From: Thermoproteota archaeon
Lineage (GTDB): Archaea; Thermoproteota; Nitrososphaeria; Nitrososphaerales; Nitrosopumilaceae
Assembly (NCBI GenBank): GCA_003352285.1
Contig: QQVN01000003.1
Location: 310,001-374,000 of the forward strand
Direction of reading: 5' to 3'
DNA: 64,000 nucleotides
Under the pieces are notes generated by a model, which was given only the letters and a program-made list of their open reading frames with translations, did not search any database and had not been told where the DNA came from. The position numbers were made by a program, and so were the translations under genes. Below are positions 1-8,831 of this stretch, piece by piece. Position 1 is the first letter of the stretch. Each line of letters opens with the position of its first letter.

Positions 1-19
1 CCAATAACGTTAATCATTT

Positions 20-916
20 ATGAATAATTTTAAATCCATACATTTGGACAAGTCCAAAGCATTTGAAGAGGCACGAAAAATAGCCTGGGGCTCAATATGG
101 GTTCTGGCGGGTATTGGCGTTGCAGAAATTCTCATTTCTACGTTTACTGGCAGTTTGACACTTTTTGCCGATGGACTTGATTCTATTGCAGATGGTCTAG
201 TCTCATTTATTGTCTGGTTTGGAATTAGAATGATTCACAGACCTCGTTCTGATAGTTTTCATTTTGGATATGCAAAAATCGAAAGTCTAGCTGCATTCAT
301 TGCTGCAATAGCTATTCTGATCTTAGGTGCATTCATTGTGTACCATGCATATGAGAGAATCATTCATCCATCTGAAACCACCAATCCAGAAATTACAATG
401 GTTACCCTTTTGGCAGCAGGAAGCATTTCTCTATATCGTGCATTTCAAGTTAGAAGAGTAGCAAAAAAATTCAATCTTGTCTCATTAACACTTGATGCAA
501 AAAATTCCATAAAAGATGGTAGCGCATCATTTGTTGGTTTTGGAAGTGTCTTACTTGGATACTTTGGAATCCAATACATGGATGCAATTGGAGGAATAAT
601 CATAGCCGGTTACATCTTTTACATGGCATATACTGCAATCAAGGAATCTTCACTTGTCTTACTTGATGCTGTCAAAGACCCTGACTTGCATGATGAAATC
701 AAAGAACACATTACAACAAGTTTCAACGTTGATGTACAAGATGTCCAAATTCGGCCACTAGGTCACGGCTCTTATGCTCAAATACATGTGATTTTAGATC
801 AAAAAATGACTTTGGATAATGTCTATGAAATTGTAGAGAAAATAAAATCATCAGTTGCAGAAAAATTCAGCATTGATGAAATAGTTATAGAGCCAACTCC
901 AAAGAGTGGCTCTTAA
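20..916 (+). CDS. Cation diffusion facilitator (CDF) metal exporter
   Basis: A 298-residue protein of usual CDF length with about six membrane segments followed by a C-terminal cytoplasmic domain from about residue 215. The second membrane helix carries the acidic metal site (FADGLDSIAD), and the loop HFGYAKIE that follows is typical of the family. The later site reads LDAKNSIKDG, acidic and polar rather than the His/Asp pair of zinc exporters, which leans towards Mn or Fe; this is inference. The family exchanges cytoplasmic divalent metal for protons. The gene is on the backbone, upstream of an antiporter, with no sign of an operon. The ATG at 20 fits the family's N-terminus, but the window begins only 19 bases before it. 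Confidence 0.9.
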   Translation: MNNFKSIHLDKSKAFEEARKIAWGSIWVLAGIGVAEILISTFTGSLTLFADGLDSIADGLVSFIVWFGIRMIHRPRSDSFHFGYAKIESLAAFIAAIAILILGAFIVYHAYERIIHPSETTNPEITMVTLLAAGSISLYRAFQVRRVAKKFNLVSLTLDAKNSIKDGSASFVGFGSVLLGYFGIQYMDAIGGIIIAGYIFYMAYTAIKESSLVLLDAVKDPDLHDEIKEHITTSFNVDVQDVQIRPLGHGSYAQIHVILDQKMTLDNVYEIVEKIKSSVAEKFSIDEIVIEPTPKSGS

Positions 917-1188
917 AATCAAAATCATTCTTGACACATTTCTAAATTATACAATACTAGTTCGACTAACTTTTATGCATAGATTGACTGAGTTTTCTCT
1001 TAACTAAACCACTGATTGAGTCAAAATTTAGCAGCAATGTTTCTGAGTCAACACCACAAATGATGTACTTTATGATGATGAATTTTGAGTTAAGATGCTT
1101 GGCATACTAAAAAAATACTGACTTTGGCAAAGAGTTTTGACTAGATATCCCAATAATCTGCTGCCAGAAAGAAGCAAAAAGAGTCATC

Positions 1189-2355
1189 TTGGAGATTGGG
1201 GCAGAATTAATAGGAGATTTAGGGTATCTGCTGATTATATCTGCCGGTGTCGGCATTGTTGCCTACCTATTAAGACAACCACTGGTATTGGGATTTTTAG
1301 TTGCAGGAATTCTGATTGGACCATTTGGCCCATTTAGCCTGATAGATGACGTTTCAATACTTCATAATTTCTCTGACATTGCAATTGTCTTGCTTTTATT
1401 TGGTGTAGGGCTAACTTTTCCGATATCCCAATTTCGATCAATTGGAAAGATTGGCAGTGTAATTGCAATAATCGAAGTAGCTGTAATGTTAGCTATTGGT
1501 TTTGGAGTGGCACAAGCATTTGGTTGGTCAATAATTGACTCTATGTTTTTAGCAGCAGCGTTATCAATTAGCTCAACTGCAATAATTGTTAAAGTCTTAG
1601 AAGAGATGGATGTTGTACAGGAACCCTCATCCCAACTCATAATCGGAATACTGATAATTGAGGATTTGATTGCAGCCGTACTCATTTCTATGCTACATTC
1701 TACCATCTTGCTAGATACTTTCAGCCTTGATAACACGCTTTGGTTGATAGCTCAAATTGGTATGTTCATTGGACTAACGGCCTTAATTGGGTGTCTTTCT
1801 ATTCCGAAATTGTTTTCTTTTCTTTCTAACTTTGAACGATACGAGTTTATGATATTAGCAGCTTTGGGATTGGCATTTGGTTTGTCATATTTGTCATATA
1901 GTTTGGGATTCTCAGCTGCTACTGGGGCATTTCTTGCTGGTGTAATATTAGCTGGCACAAGATTTTCTGATGATATTTCTACCCTCATAGCCCCAACAAG
2001 AGAAATTTTCGTTGCAATATTTTTTGTTACTATCGGTGCATTAATGGACGTACAAATAATTACACAATATTGGATTCCAATTGTGATAATCACAATAGTA
2101 ACAATAATTGGAAAAACAGTTGCAACATATGCAGGTGTAAGGCTTTTCAGACTAGGTAGTCATAATGCTCTAGGAATTGGTCTATCGATGGCACAGCTAG
2201 GGGAATTTTCATTTATTGTATTAAAAGTAGGTCAAGATATGGGTGCAATTAGTGCGTTTTTGTTCCCAATTGTAGGAACTGTTGTAATATTGACTACCTT
2301 CTTAGCACCATTTTTGATTAAGAAGGGAACAAAAATGATGGTTGATATTTTTTAA
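1189..2355 (+). CDS. CPA2-type (Kef-like) cation/proton antiporter
   Basis: A 388-residue, almost entirely hydrophobic protein with about 11-12 membrane segments. Segments such as LGFLVAGILIGPFG near the N-terminus, and SSTAIIVKVLEE and GAFLAGVILAGT further on, are characteristic of the monovalent cation:proton antiporter-2 family. There is no C-terminal RCK/TrkA nucleotide-binding domain, so it is the bare transporter core. The start is a TTG; no in-frame ATG lies close upstream, and the N-terminal helix begins directly after it. The 272 bases between it and the CDF gene hold no gene I can recognise. Transported ion (K+ or Na+) cannot be told from sequence. Confidence 0.85.
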   Translation: MEIGAELIGDLGYLLIISAGVGIVAYLLRQPLVLGFLVAGILIGPFGPFSLIDDVSILHNFSDIAIVLLLFGVGLTFPISQFRSIGKIGSVIAIIEVAVMLAIGFGVAQAFGWSIIDSMFLAAALSISSTAIIVKVLEEMDVVQEPSSQLIIGILIIEDLIAAVLISMLHSTILLDTFSLDNTLWLIAQIGMFIGLTALIGCLSIPKLFSFLSNFERYEFMILAALGLAFGLSYLSYSLGFSAATGAFLAGVILAGTRFSDDISTLIAPTREIFVAIFFVTIGALMDVQIITQYWIPIVIITIVTIIGKTVATYAGVRLFRLGSHNALGIGLSMAQLGEFSFIVLKVGQDMGAISAFLFPIVGTVVILTTFLAPFLIKKGTKMMVDIF

Positions 2356-2402
2356 ATTATTTCACAACGTCACATGGAAAACATTTTTTCAAAAAAAAAA
2401 AC

Positions 2403-3428
2403 TCACGTGAACCACTGCTCTAGTGTCTGGCTCTTCTTCTCGATTGCTTTTTTGAGTCTATTTAGTGAGGAGTTTACTCTGTCTGCTGAAAAGTCTCTTT
2501 CTTCTGAAAGATACTTTACAATTCCTTCATAATCTATCTCTCCAAAATCCACATTTGAAATCTCAGATACCTTTGGCTCCAAAAAGATCTTCCTAATCTG
2601 CTCATAGGGGACACTTTCTAATTCCTCCTGAATCTTTGGAATATCTTCCAACCTTGAATGATCCTTTATCATCTTTAGTGCAGTCTTTGGACCAATTCTT
2701 TCAAAACCGTCAGGATTAAAATCCGTTCCAATCAATATTCCAACATCTACAAGCTGTTCCTTTGTTAGTCCCAATGCTTCTAGTGTCTTTTGGGCTTCGA
2801 TGATTTCAGGCTCTATCTCCATGTATGAATTTCTATTTGGAATCTTTCTTCTTCCACTGTTTGTAAAGTTTCTAATCAGCCGTTTTGCTCCAAACAGAAT
2901 TGAATCAAAGTCTTGACTAGCTGATGCATAGGCTGCTCCAGTTTGAGTCATATGAGCTGCAGTTGCTTCCCCCTCTGATGGTGCATCAATGTATGGTATC
3001 CCAAATAATGAGAGAATTTTTTTAGAGTCTTCTACCATTCCATCCCTCATTGCCGTAGTCTGTTGTGCAAACTTTCTTGCATCTTCCATGTTTCCATCTG
3101 CAATTGCTCTTTCGTATTTTACGGTAGCATCTTTTTTGATCTGACGCCTTCTTTCAATCTCTGCTGATTTTAATGACGGAGGTTTACCATCAAAGACATA
3201 GACTGGCTTGATACCTAGTGAAAGAAAATTGATGTTTCTATAGAACAGGCCTGATATGTGGCTTGTAACTCTACCTTGAGAGTCTGATAACTGCATTCCA
3301 TCTGGACCGCGAATTATTGCAAGAAACTGGTAAATTGCATTGTATGCATCAATGGCTATTACTTTGGTTTGAAATGATTCCAGCTTTGTCTTTTCTCTAA
3401 CTACTAATTGCTTTAGATCTAATCCCAT
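2403..3428 (-). CDS. fen: Flap endonuclease FEN-1
   Basis: A 341-residue structure-specific 5' nuclease that removes flaps during Okazaki-fragment maturation and base-excision repair. The N domain has Asp27 (VIAIDAYN) and the YVFDGKPP motif. The I domain has the acidic run [10 protein letters not shown] and [10 protein letters not shown], followed by [10 protein letters not shown] of the helix-hairpin-helix region. The extreme C-terminus QTLEQWF is a PCNA-interacting (PIP) box. All expected metal-binding acids are present and the length is standard. The gene is monocistronic and convergent with the antiporter; tRNA-Ser lies 81 bases upstream on the other strand. Confidence 0.97.
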   Translation of the reverse strand: MGLDLKQLVVREKTKLESFQTKVIAIDAYNAIYQFLAIIRGPDGMQLSDSQGRVTSHISGLFYRNINFLSLGIKPVYVFDGKPPSLKSAEIERRRQIKKDATVKYERAIADGNMEDARKFAQQTTAMRDGMVEDSKKILSLFGIPYIDAPSEGEATAAHMTQTGAAYASASQDFDSILFGAKRLIRNFTNSGRRKIPNRNSYMEIEPEIIEAQKTLEALGLTKEQLVDVGILIGTDFNPDGFERIGPKTALKMIKDHSRLEDIPKIQEELESVPYEQIRKIFLEPKVSEISNVDFGEIDYEGIVKYLSEERDFSADRVNSSLNRLKKAIEKKSQTLEQWFT

Positions 3429-3509
3429 TTGTTATTCTGTATTAGTACCTGTTTTTTGTCTTTTCTAAATTGCAGTTATCATATTAAGGAGAAATTTCAA
3501 TAAAATTTT

Positions 3510-3591
3510 GTCAGGTTAGCCAAGTGGTAAGGCGGCCGTCTCGAAAACGGCTACGCGCAAGCGTGCAGGGGTTCGAATCCCTTACCTGGCG
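3510..3591 (+). tRNA. tRNA-Ser (anticodon CGA)
   Basis: The sequence folds as a cloverleaf. The acceptor stem GTCAGGT pairs with ACCTGGC, with G as discriminator base. The anticodon stem GCCGT/ACGGC closes the loop CTCGAAA, giving anticodon CGA. A long variable arm (around TACGCGCAAGCGTG) is diagnostic of a serine tRNA, and the T arm contains GGTTCGAATCC. CCA is not encoded. The 3' end doubles as the attachment site of the element that follows; integration leaves the tRNA intact. Confidence 0.95.
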
Positions 3592-3592
3592 C
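3576..3592 (+). repeat. attL: 3' end of tRNA-Ser, copy 1 of a 17-bp direct repeat
   Basis: The 17 bases AATCCCTTACCTGGCGC cover the 3' T arm and acceptor strand of tRNA-Ser and recur exactly at 33599-33615. The flanking bases differ on both sides. Direct repeats of a tRNA 3' end bounding an integrase gene are the classic footprint of tyrosine-recombinase integration into a tRNA gene. Confidence 0.88.
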
Positions 3593-3634
3593 TTACTTTT
3601 GAGTTTAAAACCCTGCATGCACTGATATTATCTT

Positions 3635-4894
3635 ATGAGTAATCTTGTTCAAAAAGAAAGATTTCAAATTCATAACTATGATGGGGCGATCAATTCCCTG
3701 CTATCTAGCATTGAAAAAGAACTTTCCACCAAAAACTCTGAACTTATTCTAAAGTATGACAGGGTTCTTGTTAGAGAGTCTTTGGCAAAGGCAACTAGAA
3801 GAAAACACCTTGAAATTCTTCTCAGTTTGAGCAGACTTTTGAAAAAAGATTGGCATGATGTTACAAAAGATGATGTTAACGATTTGGTTTTTCAAGTGAT
3901 GCAAAGGTATAGCCCTGAAACTGGGCAGGAAACCAACTCAACTTGGGATCATAAAAAAATTTTAAAAATATTTTTTCGATGGTTCAAACTTGGGGATCGA
4001 CAATATCGCATTGTTGGGGATCCTGAAGAGACAAAGAATGTCAGACTAAAAGAGGTAAGAAGTAAAATTGTACGGGAGGATCTCATAACACAAAATGATG
4101 TTGATAAATTACTTAGAGCCTGTAGGGGCAATCTCAGAGATAAGGCCTTAATTCATGTTCATGCAGAAGCAGGGACAAGACCTGGAGAAATTTTAAGCCT
4201 GAGAATAAAACATGTAAAATTTGATGATAAAGGAGCTGTCATTCATGTGGATGGTAAAACAGGTCCACGTCCTGTAAGATTAGTTACTTCTGTTCCTAGC
4301 TTAGCTTCATGGATTGATTCTCATCCCTTCAAAGAAATTACTGATTCTCCTCTTTGGATTAAGATTGATGTAAATCATTATGGTGAACCTATGTCTCATG
4401 CTACTGCAAACAAAGTTTTACAAACAGTGTGCAAAAGAGCAGGAATTACCAAAAAGATTAATCTGAAGTTATTTCGACATAGTGAGGCTACTGAAACTGC
4501 CAAATACATGACTGAAGCTCAAATGAGAATAAGACATGGATGGACATCTACTTCTAAAATGCCTGCTAATTACGTTCATCTTGTAAGCTCTGATGTGGAA
4601 CAGGCATACCTGAAGCATCTAGGAATGGCAGACGAGCCTGACGATAAACCAGTAACTCCTAAAATTTGTCATATCTGCAAGATGCCTAATTCTTCTGAAT
4701 CTGAAATATGTAACAAATGTGGGAAGCCGTTAGATCTTCAAAAGGCTTTGGATTTGGAAGAAAAGGCAAGTGAACAGAATTTTGTGACCAACAAACTTGC
4801 AGGAAAGATACTAATTCAAATGCTAATGACGGGAAAAATTCCAAAATTGCCAGAAAATGAAATTAAGACTTTGATTCAGAGTCTGAATCTTTAG
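3635..4894 (+). CDS. int: Tyrosine recombinase (integrase) with C-terminal zinc ribbon
   Basis: A 419-residue site-specific recombinase, inferred to catalyse integration and excision at the tRNA-Ser site 43 bp upstream. Residues about 40-130 form the SAM-like core-binding domain. The catalytic domain shows Arg182 (AGTRPGEIL), Lys208 (DGKTG), Arg281 in KLFRHS, His301 (RHGW) and the nucleophile candidate Tyr313 (ANYVHL). The usual His of the HxxR box is Lys278. After the catalytic domain, Cys345-x2-Cys348 and Cys359-x2-Cys362 form a zinc ribbon. The gene is whole, not split by integration as in SSV-type elements. Its 3' end overlaps the convergent next gene by 32 bp. Confidence 0.93.
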   Translation: MSNLVQKERFQIHNYDGAINSLLSSIEKELSTKNSELILKYDRVLVRESLAKATRRKHLEILLSLSRLLKKDWHDVTKDDVNDLVFQVMQRYSPETGQETNSTWDHKKILKIFFRWFKLGDRQYRIVGDPEETKNVRLKEVRSKIVREDLITQNDVDKLLRACRGNLRDKALIHVHAEAGTRPGEILSLRIKHVKFDDKGAVIHVDGKTGPRPVRLVTSVPSLASWIDSHPFKEITDSPLWIKIDVNHYGEPMSHATANKVLQTVCKRAGITKKINLKLFRHSEATETAKYMTEAQMRIRHGWTSTSKMPANYVHLVSSDVEQAYLKHLGMADEPDDKPVTPKICHICKMPNSSESEICNKCGKPLDLQKALDLEEKASEQNFVTNKLAGKILIQMLMTGKIPKLPENEIKTLIQSLNL

Positions 4895-5936
4895 GAATCT
4901 TTTCAATTATTCCGTATTCTAGTCCTTTCTCGATTAATTTCTTGGAAAAATGATTATCAATCTGTTCTATCACTGTAGGCTTGTGGCTGTAAACTGCAAG
5001 TAAGCTTGTAAACCCTTCCGCAAAAATAAAAAATAAAGAATCATTATCAAAAACATCTTTTATTATGATGTCAAAGAATTCCTTTCGTTTTGTTTTCCAA
5101 AACTTGTCATAATCATCCCATTTTTTCTTGTATTCATTTTTTAATTTTTCAAAATCCTCAATTTTTTCATGTTCCTTTGGAATTTCTAGTGTGCTTTCTC
5201 CCATCTGAGATGCATGAAAATCATTGAAAAGATGAAAGCCAAATCTATCATCATAGTGCAATTTCATTGCATTGAAATAGAATAAGAAAATGAGTCTGTT
5301 TACCGTTCGATCCGATATTTGTATAGAATCTTTAGAAAAAATATTCTTCCAGATTTTTTCCTTTTTTTGTAAGAAAGTTTTATGATGTATGCCTCGCTCT
5401 TCCTTCTTTGCTGGATAGTATAGATCAGAGAGTTTAATTTCTAATCCTCTATCCTCAAACAAAAATGTTGTAGTTTCTTCAATGCGTGGTCTGAATTTGT
5501 AATCTCTAGTATGTAGTCTATATTGCGTCAGTATGTCAAGCTCGTTCAAAGCTCGTTTCAGTAATCTTAGCAAAAGATAATGATATGAGCCCATGGCGGA
5601 GGAATACTTTTCCCATTGTTCCCCCAAATGAGGAATGAATTTGATGTATTTCAAAAGGACATCTGGTTTGTCATTTGATAGGGATTTAATCAATGCAAAA
5701 AACCCTATGGGTGTCAGCTCATAGTATAGGCGAGTTTGTTTCCCAGTTTTTTCTTCACGTATTATCCTGATTATTTGATGATAAAGTAAAACATCCTTAT
5801 TGATATCAAATGTTCTCCCTGGGATTTTTTGATTTCTTATATTGTAGCTTGTGACTCCTTTACCTTTAGACTCTTTATGCTGAATTTCAAAAATTGCTTT
5901 TAAAATTCTGGTTTGTACTTTGGTTAATTCTAGCAT
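4863..5936 (-). CDS. Winged-helix domain protein of unknown function
   Basis: A 357-residue protein I cannot assign to a named family. Residues 1-80 look like a winged helix (TKVQTRILKAIFEI, then IIRIIREEKTGK and YYELTPIGFFALI, a helix-turn-helix with a wing and a terminal helix). The rest is charged, mostly helical and without membrane segments. It lies in the replication/integration end of the element, convergent with int and divergent from the small zinc-ribbon genes. A role in controlling element replication or excision would fit, but that is inference from position only. Confidence 0.7.
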   Translation of the reverse strand: MLELTKVQTRILKAIFEIQHKESKGKGVTSYNIRNQKIPGRTFDINKDVLLYHQIIRIIREEKTGKQTRLYYELTPIGFFALIKSLSNDKPDVLLKYIKFIPHLGEQWEKYSSAMGSYHYLLLRLLKRALNELDILTQYRLHTRDYKFRPRIEETTTFLFEDRGLEIKLSDLYYPAKKEERGIHHKTFLQKKEKIWKNIFSKDSIQISDRTVNRLIFLFYFNAMKLHYDDRFGFHLFNDFHASQMGESTLEIPKEHEKIEDFEKLKNEYKKKWDDYDKFWKTKRKEFFDIIIKDVFDNDSLFFIFAEGFTSLLAVYSHKPTVIEQIDNHFSKKLIEKGLEYGIIEKIPKDSDSESKS

Positions 5937-5997
5937 GCTACCGTTGATGGCATAATGTTACATATTGCGTATAAAGTTAAGGCTGACCATTCATTTA

Positions 5998-6147
5998 ATG
6001 AAGAAATGTCATATTTGTAAAAAGATTCTGAAGAAACCCTTTGAAAAGCTATTCTTGCATTGTTATGAATGTGGATTAGACCGACTTGAAAAATTAACCA
6101 TGGGATTTGAACCATGTCCTACTTGTAATGACATGAAAAATCTGTGA
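5998..6147 (+). CDS. Small zinc-ribbon protein (49 aa)
   Basis: Two pairs of CxxC-type motifs in 49 residues (CHICKK near the start, then CYECG and CPTC) indicate a compact zinc-binding fold. The open frame reaches back to a TTG at 5965, but the ATG at 5998 starts directly on MKKCHICK and is preferred. It is the first gene of a short run of three (this, 6154 and the Rep gene) separated by 6 bp or overlapping. A function in DNA binding or in modulating the Rep protein is a guess from context. Confidence 0.6.
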   Translation: MKKCHICKKILKKPFEKLFLHCYECGLDRLEKLTMGFEPCPTCNDMKNL

Positions 6148-6153
6148 TAAAAT

Positions 6154-6333
6154 ATGTCATGTAAAGGAATCTGTAATACGTTTGAAGGGTATTCTGGAAA
6201 CCCAAAGTTTTGTTTAGGTTACAAATTCTGTTCCGAATGTCGATTTTCAATTATTCATGATAATCTGTTATGCCCTTGTTGTAAAACCACCCTCCGCAGA
6301 AAACCACGCCATAAGAAAAAAGTGACAGCGTAA
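6154..6333 (+). CDS. Small Cys-rich protein, CKGIC/CPCC family, copy 1 (59 aa)
   Basis: A 59-residue protein starting MSCKGICNTF. It has the pattern CKxIC, then CxxC (FCSEC), then LCPCC followed by LRRKPR. The same arrangement occurs in the proteins at 22934 and 26380, so the three are paralogues in one element. The eight Cys probably bind zinc. The basic tail (RRKPRHKKK) could contact nucleic acid. The stop codon TAATG overlaps the Rep start by one base, which suggests translational coupling. Function unknown. Confidence 0.72.
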   Translation: MSCKGICNTFEGYSGNPKFCLGYKFCSECRFSIIHDNLLCPCCKTTLRRKPRHKKKVTA

Positions 6334-7304
6334 TGCACAATCAAACCCTAACTCAATTCTTTCGTCCCGCCTCTGAGCGAACTATTTCTTGTCTGTCTTT
6401 GGTGGCCAACATCGTAGAAGAGTACAAGTTTCTTTCAAACTGGTATGAGATAACCTTTCAAGGTTGGCATCTTCCAGCAGTATCAGAACCGCATGATTGG
6501 TGTGGCATGTGGAAGACAATAGGATGCCTTAATGATTCATTACATGAAAAGCTTGGAAGAGGAAAATTCTACTATATCAAACAGTTCCAGAGATCCTGTT
6601 ACAGAGCTCGCTGTAAAACCTGTTATCTTAAATGGATAGCAAGGCAGGCAAACAATGCAACAACACGCATCAATACATATTCTCAAAAACGTAAAAACAA
6701 AACTCCAATTCATCTGATTCTTTCTGTCCCTCCTTCACAGCATGGTACACCAGTAAAGATACTGCGTCAGAGGATGAGCCATATTCTGAGACTGGGACAG
6801 ATAGAAGGAGGTGCTGTCATCTTTCATCCATTCAGGCTCAATCATTCTACAAGACAGTGGTACCCTTATCCTCATTTTCATTTGGTTGGGTTTGGTAATA
6901 AATCAGATATTAGAAATGCATTTGGCAGATACGGATGGTATGTAAAAGAAGCTGGAGAAAGATCATCCACATTCCAAACACTCTGTTATCTCTTGTCTCA
7001 CTGTGGCATCCAAAAAGGATACAAGTCTGTGACCTGGTTTGGAAACCTATCATATAGCAATCTGCAGGTAGAAAAAGAGCCCAGAATCAACAGATGTCCC
7101 ATATGTGAAGGGGAATTTGTAGAGGTTTACTATGAAAACGAGTACCATCCAGTGGTTCCACCCGATAAGCACTATGAGGGATTGGTAGAAGCTGAGGGAT
7201 GGCATCCAGTGAAAGCTATTCTAATGAAAGGGGTCTACGAATTCGAGTCTAATTATCACCCCATAACCCATCTGAATGAAATCATTAAAGGAATAACAGA
7301 ATAA
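6333..7304 (+). CDS. rep: HUH-type replication initiator (Rep)
   Basis: A 323-residue protein with the order of motifs seen in rolling-circle initiators. A beta strand at 126-132 (IHLILSV) is candidate motif 1. His181 and His183 (PYPHFHLVGFG) form the metal-binding HUH pair. A later helix carries Tyr219 in CYLLSHCG, the candidate nicking tyrosine. Zinc-like Cys clusters lie at about 89-97 (CYRARCKTC) and 255-258 (CPIC). Such proteins nick one strand at the origin and stay covalently attached; this supports a circular replicating form of the element. There is no helicase domain. No origin hairpin was identified with confidence in the AT-rich 226 bp downstream. Confidence 0.75.
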   Translation: MHNQTLTQFFRPASERTISCLSLVANIVEEYKFLSNWYEITFQGWHLPAVSEPHDWCGMWKTIGCLNDSLHEKLGRGKFYYIKQFQRSCYRARCKTCYLKWIARQANNATTRINTYSQKRKNKTPIHLILSVPPSQHGTPVKILRQRMSHILRLGQIEGGAVIFHPFRLNHSTRQWYPYPHFHLVGFGNKSDIRNAFGRYGWYVKEAGERSSTFQTLCYLLSHCGIQKGYKSVTWFGNLSYSNLQVEKEPRINRCPICEGEFVEVYYENEYHPVVPPDKHYEGLVEAEGWHPVKAILMKGVYEFESNYHPITHLNEIIKGITE

Positions 7305-7530
7305 ACAAAATTGAATGTTTTTAGATAATAAGGTATTACTCGAATAAGAGATTATGTCAGAATTAGAAAAAATTTTTGGTCTTAAATAATTTAAACATAA
7401 GAATAGAAGTTAGCAAAAAACAATAAGATAAAATTGGTTTTGTGAAGTACGATTTGCAGTGATTTAACAATCATAAATTTCCTTGGTACAAAAAAAGTCA
7501 CCAAATCCTCCTAATCCTATCAGAATTGAA

Positions 7531-8154
7531 CTAGACGGAGGACCTGAATTTTTTTAAATCATTTCTGGCATCTCTGATTATAGACCAAGATGATTGTAGA
7601 AATATCGATGCGATTATTCCAGCAGCAATAAGATCAGGCCATGATGTGTTTGTCCAAAAGACAAATCCAGCTGCAACTACCACCAAAATGTTTCCAAGTG
7701 CATCATTGCGACTAAATACCCAAACTGCACGAACATTTGCATCTCCTTTCCTATGGGGAATCAACACCACAACAGCAATGATGTTTATCAAGAGTGCAAC
7801 AATTCCGAAAACTCCCATTAAACCAGCTTCAGGTGTACTCAAAACCTGTGTACGGTATATTGTGTAAGCTAGAACAGATATTCCCATTGCAGCCAGAAAT
7901 ATTCCTTGAATGAGAGCTGAATTTGCACGCCATTTGAGACTCCATGTGATTGCAAGTAATCCAAGAAATGTGATTAATCCATCACCAAGAGAATCAAGGG
8001 AATCAGCTTTGAGTGCTTGGGAATCTACCAAGAATCCTCCAACCAACTCAATTATTCCATAACCCACGTTGAGCAATACAACTATCCATAATGCTCTGCG
8101 ATAGGAAGGCGTGATATGGGCAAGATCTTTTGGCAAGTTATCATCATCTGGCAT
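7531..8154 (-). CDS. CDF-family cation efflux protein, membrane domain only
   Basis: A 207-residue protein with about six membrane helices. LKADSLDSLGDGL in helix 2 is the CDF metal site. The equivalent site in helix 5 reads RNDALGN in place of the usual HxxxD, so metal preference may differ from zinc exporters. The C-terminal cytoplasmic domain is missing and the protein ends soon after helix 6, as in a subset of CDF proteins. It is the first cargo gene after the replication module and is divergent from the Met-rich protein gene. Likely role: export of a divalent metal. Confidence 0.85.
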   Translation of the reverse strand: MPDDDNLPKDLAHITPSYRRALWIVVLLNVGYGIIELVGGFLVDSQALKADSLDSLGDGLITFLGLLAITWSLKWRANSALIQGIFLAAMGISVLAYTIYRTQVLSTPEAGLMGVFGIVALLINIIAVVVLIPHRKGDANVRAVWVFSRNDALGNILVVVAAGFVFWTNTSWPDLIAAGIIASIFLQSSWSIIRDARNDLKKFRSSV

Positions 8155-8281
8155 TTGAATTCACTCAATCTTCACGAAATTAGTAAAATAAACCACATGA
8201 TATTGAGAACCTATTCTGAGAATTACACATGAAAATCGTATTGATGGTATATTAAGCAAAAAAGCATAATCATAACTGAAA

Positions 8282-8764
8282 TTGGTAAGCACAGCTCTCT
8301 TGATTGGAATTTCAGTTGGAGTATTTTTTGCAGGTTTAGGAATCGGATATGCTGCTTTGCAGTCATCCCAAACTACACCAATGATGATGTCGCCTCAAGC
8401 TATGCAACAAATGATGAACGATCCTAATGCAATGAACCAATGGCATCAAACCATGATGCAAAACCCTCAAGCAATGAACCAGTGGATGAGTACCATGATG
8501 AATGATCCACAAGCTATGCAGCAAATGCACAATATGATGATGAGCAATCCCCAACACATGAACCAAATGATGGGTCCAATGATGTCTACAATGATGAATG
8601 ATCCACAAATGCAGCAACAAATGATGACTAACATGATGGGACATCAAGGAATGATGAACTCCATGATGAACAATCAGGGAATGATGAGCATGATGAGAGG
8701 AAACATGACTGGAATGATGGGAAATCAAATGATGGGCGGTCCTATGATGGGAATGAATCCTTAA
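8282..8764 (+). CDS. Met-rich membrane-anchored protein, copy 1
   Basis: A 160-residue protein with one N-terminal membrane segment (about residues 5-27), then a low-complexity tail of Met, Gln, Asn and Pro with repeats such as NDPQAMQQM and MMNDP. Clusters of Met outside the membrane are typical of Cu(I)-binding envelope proteins; that function is inference. The start is TTG, about 30 bases after a TATA-like element (GGTATATTAA at 8245-8254). The first about 45 residues resemble those of the Met-rich protein at 21998-22555, so the two are paralogues. The antisense frame is an artefact of the ATG-rich repeats. Confidence 0.72.
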   Translation: MVSTALLIGISVGVFFAGLGIGYAALQSSQTTPMMMSPQAMQQMMNDPNAMNQWHQTMMQNPQAMNQWMSTMMNDPQAMQQMHNMMMSNPQHMNQMMGPMMSTMMNDPQMQQQMMTNMMGHQGMMNSMMNNQGMMSMMRGNMTGMMGNQMMGGPMMGMNP

Positions 8765-8766
8765 TC

Positions 8767-8782
8767 TTCCAACGATAAAACA
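8767..8782 (+). promoter_or_regulatory. Repeated promoter motif A, copy 1
   Basis: TTCCAACGATAAAACA matches GTACAACGATAAAACA at 14 of 16 positions. It lies upstream of the TATA-like T-rich tract (about 8800-8808) of the winged-helix regulator gene that starts at 8832, which suggests autoregulation. Other copies are at 11364, 11834, 14249 and 15987. Confidence 0.55.
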
Positions 8783-8831
8783 TTCAGTACATATCTAAGT
8801 TTTTTATTTGGATGTTAGCTCAAACTGGATA

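Noticed and set aside
1137-1337. Plus-strand frame of 66 aa before the antiporter
   Set aside because: It overlaps the antiporter in another frame, is rich in Arg/Cys in a random-looking way and has no motif.
3635-4894. Integrase split by integration, as in SSV-type elements
   Set aside because: The gene is complete from start to zinc ribbon, with all candidate catalytic residues, and lies wholly inside the element.
5930-6115. Minus-strand frame of 61 aa
   Set aside because: It is antisense to the zinc-ribbon gene at 5998 and overlaps the start of the gene ending at 4863; no recognisable motif.
8363-8728. Minus-strand frame rich in His (121 aa)
   Set aside because: It is the reverse complement of the ATG-rich Met repeats of the gene at 8282 (CAT reads as His). 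It has no separate start signal, and the plus-strand protein has an anchor helix and a paralogue.
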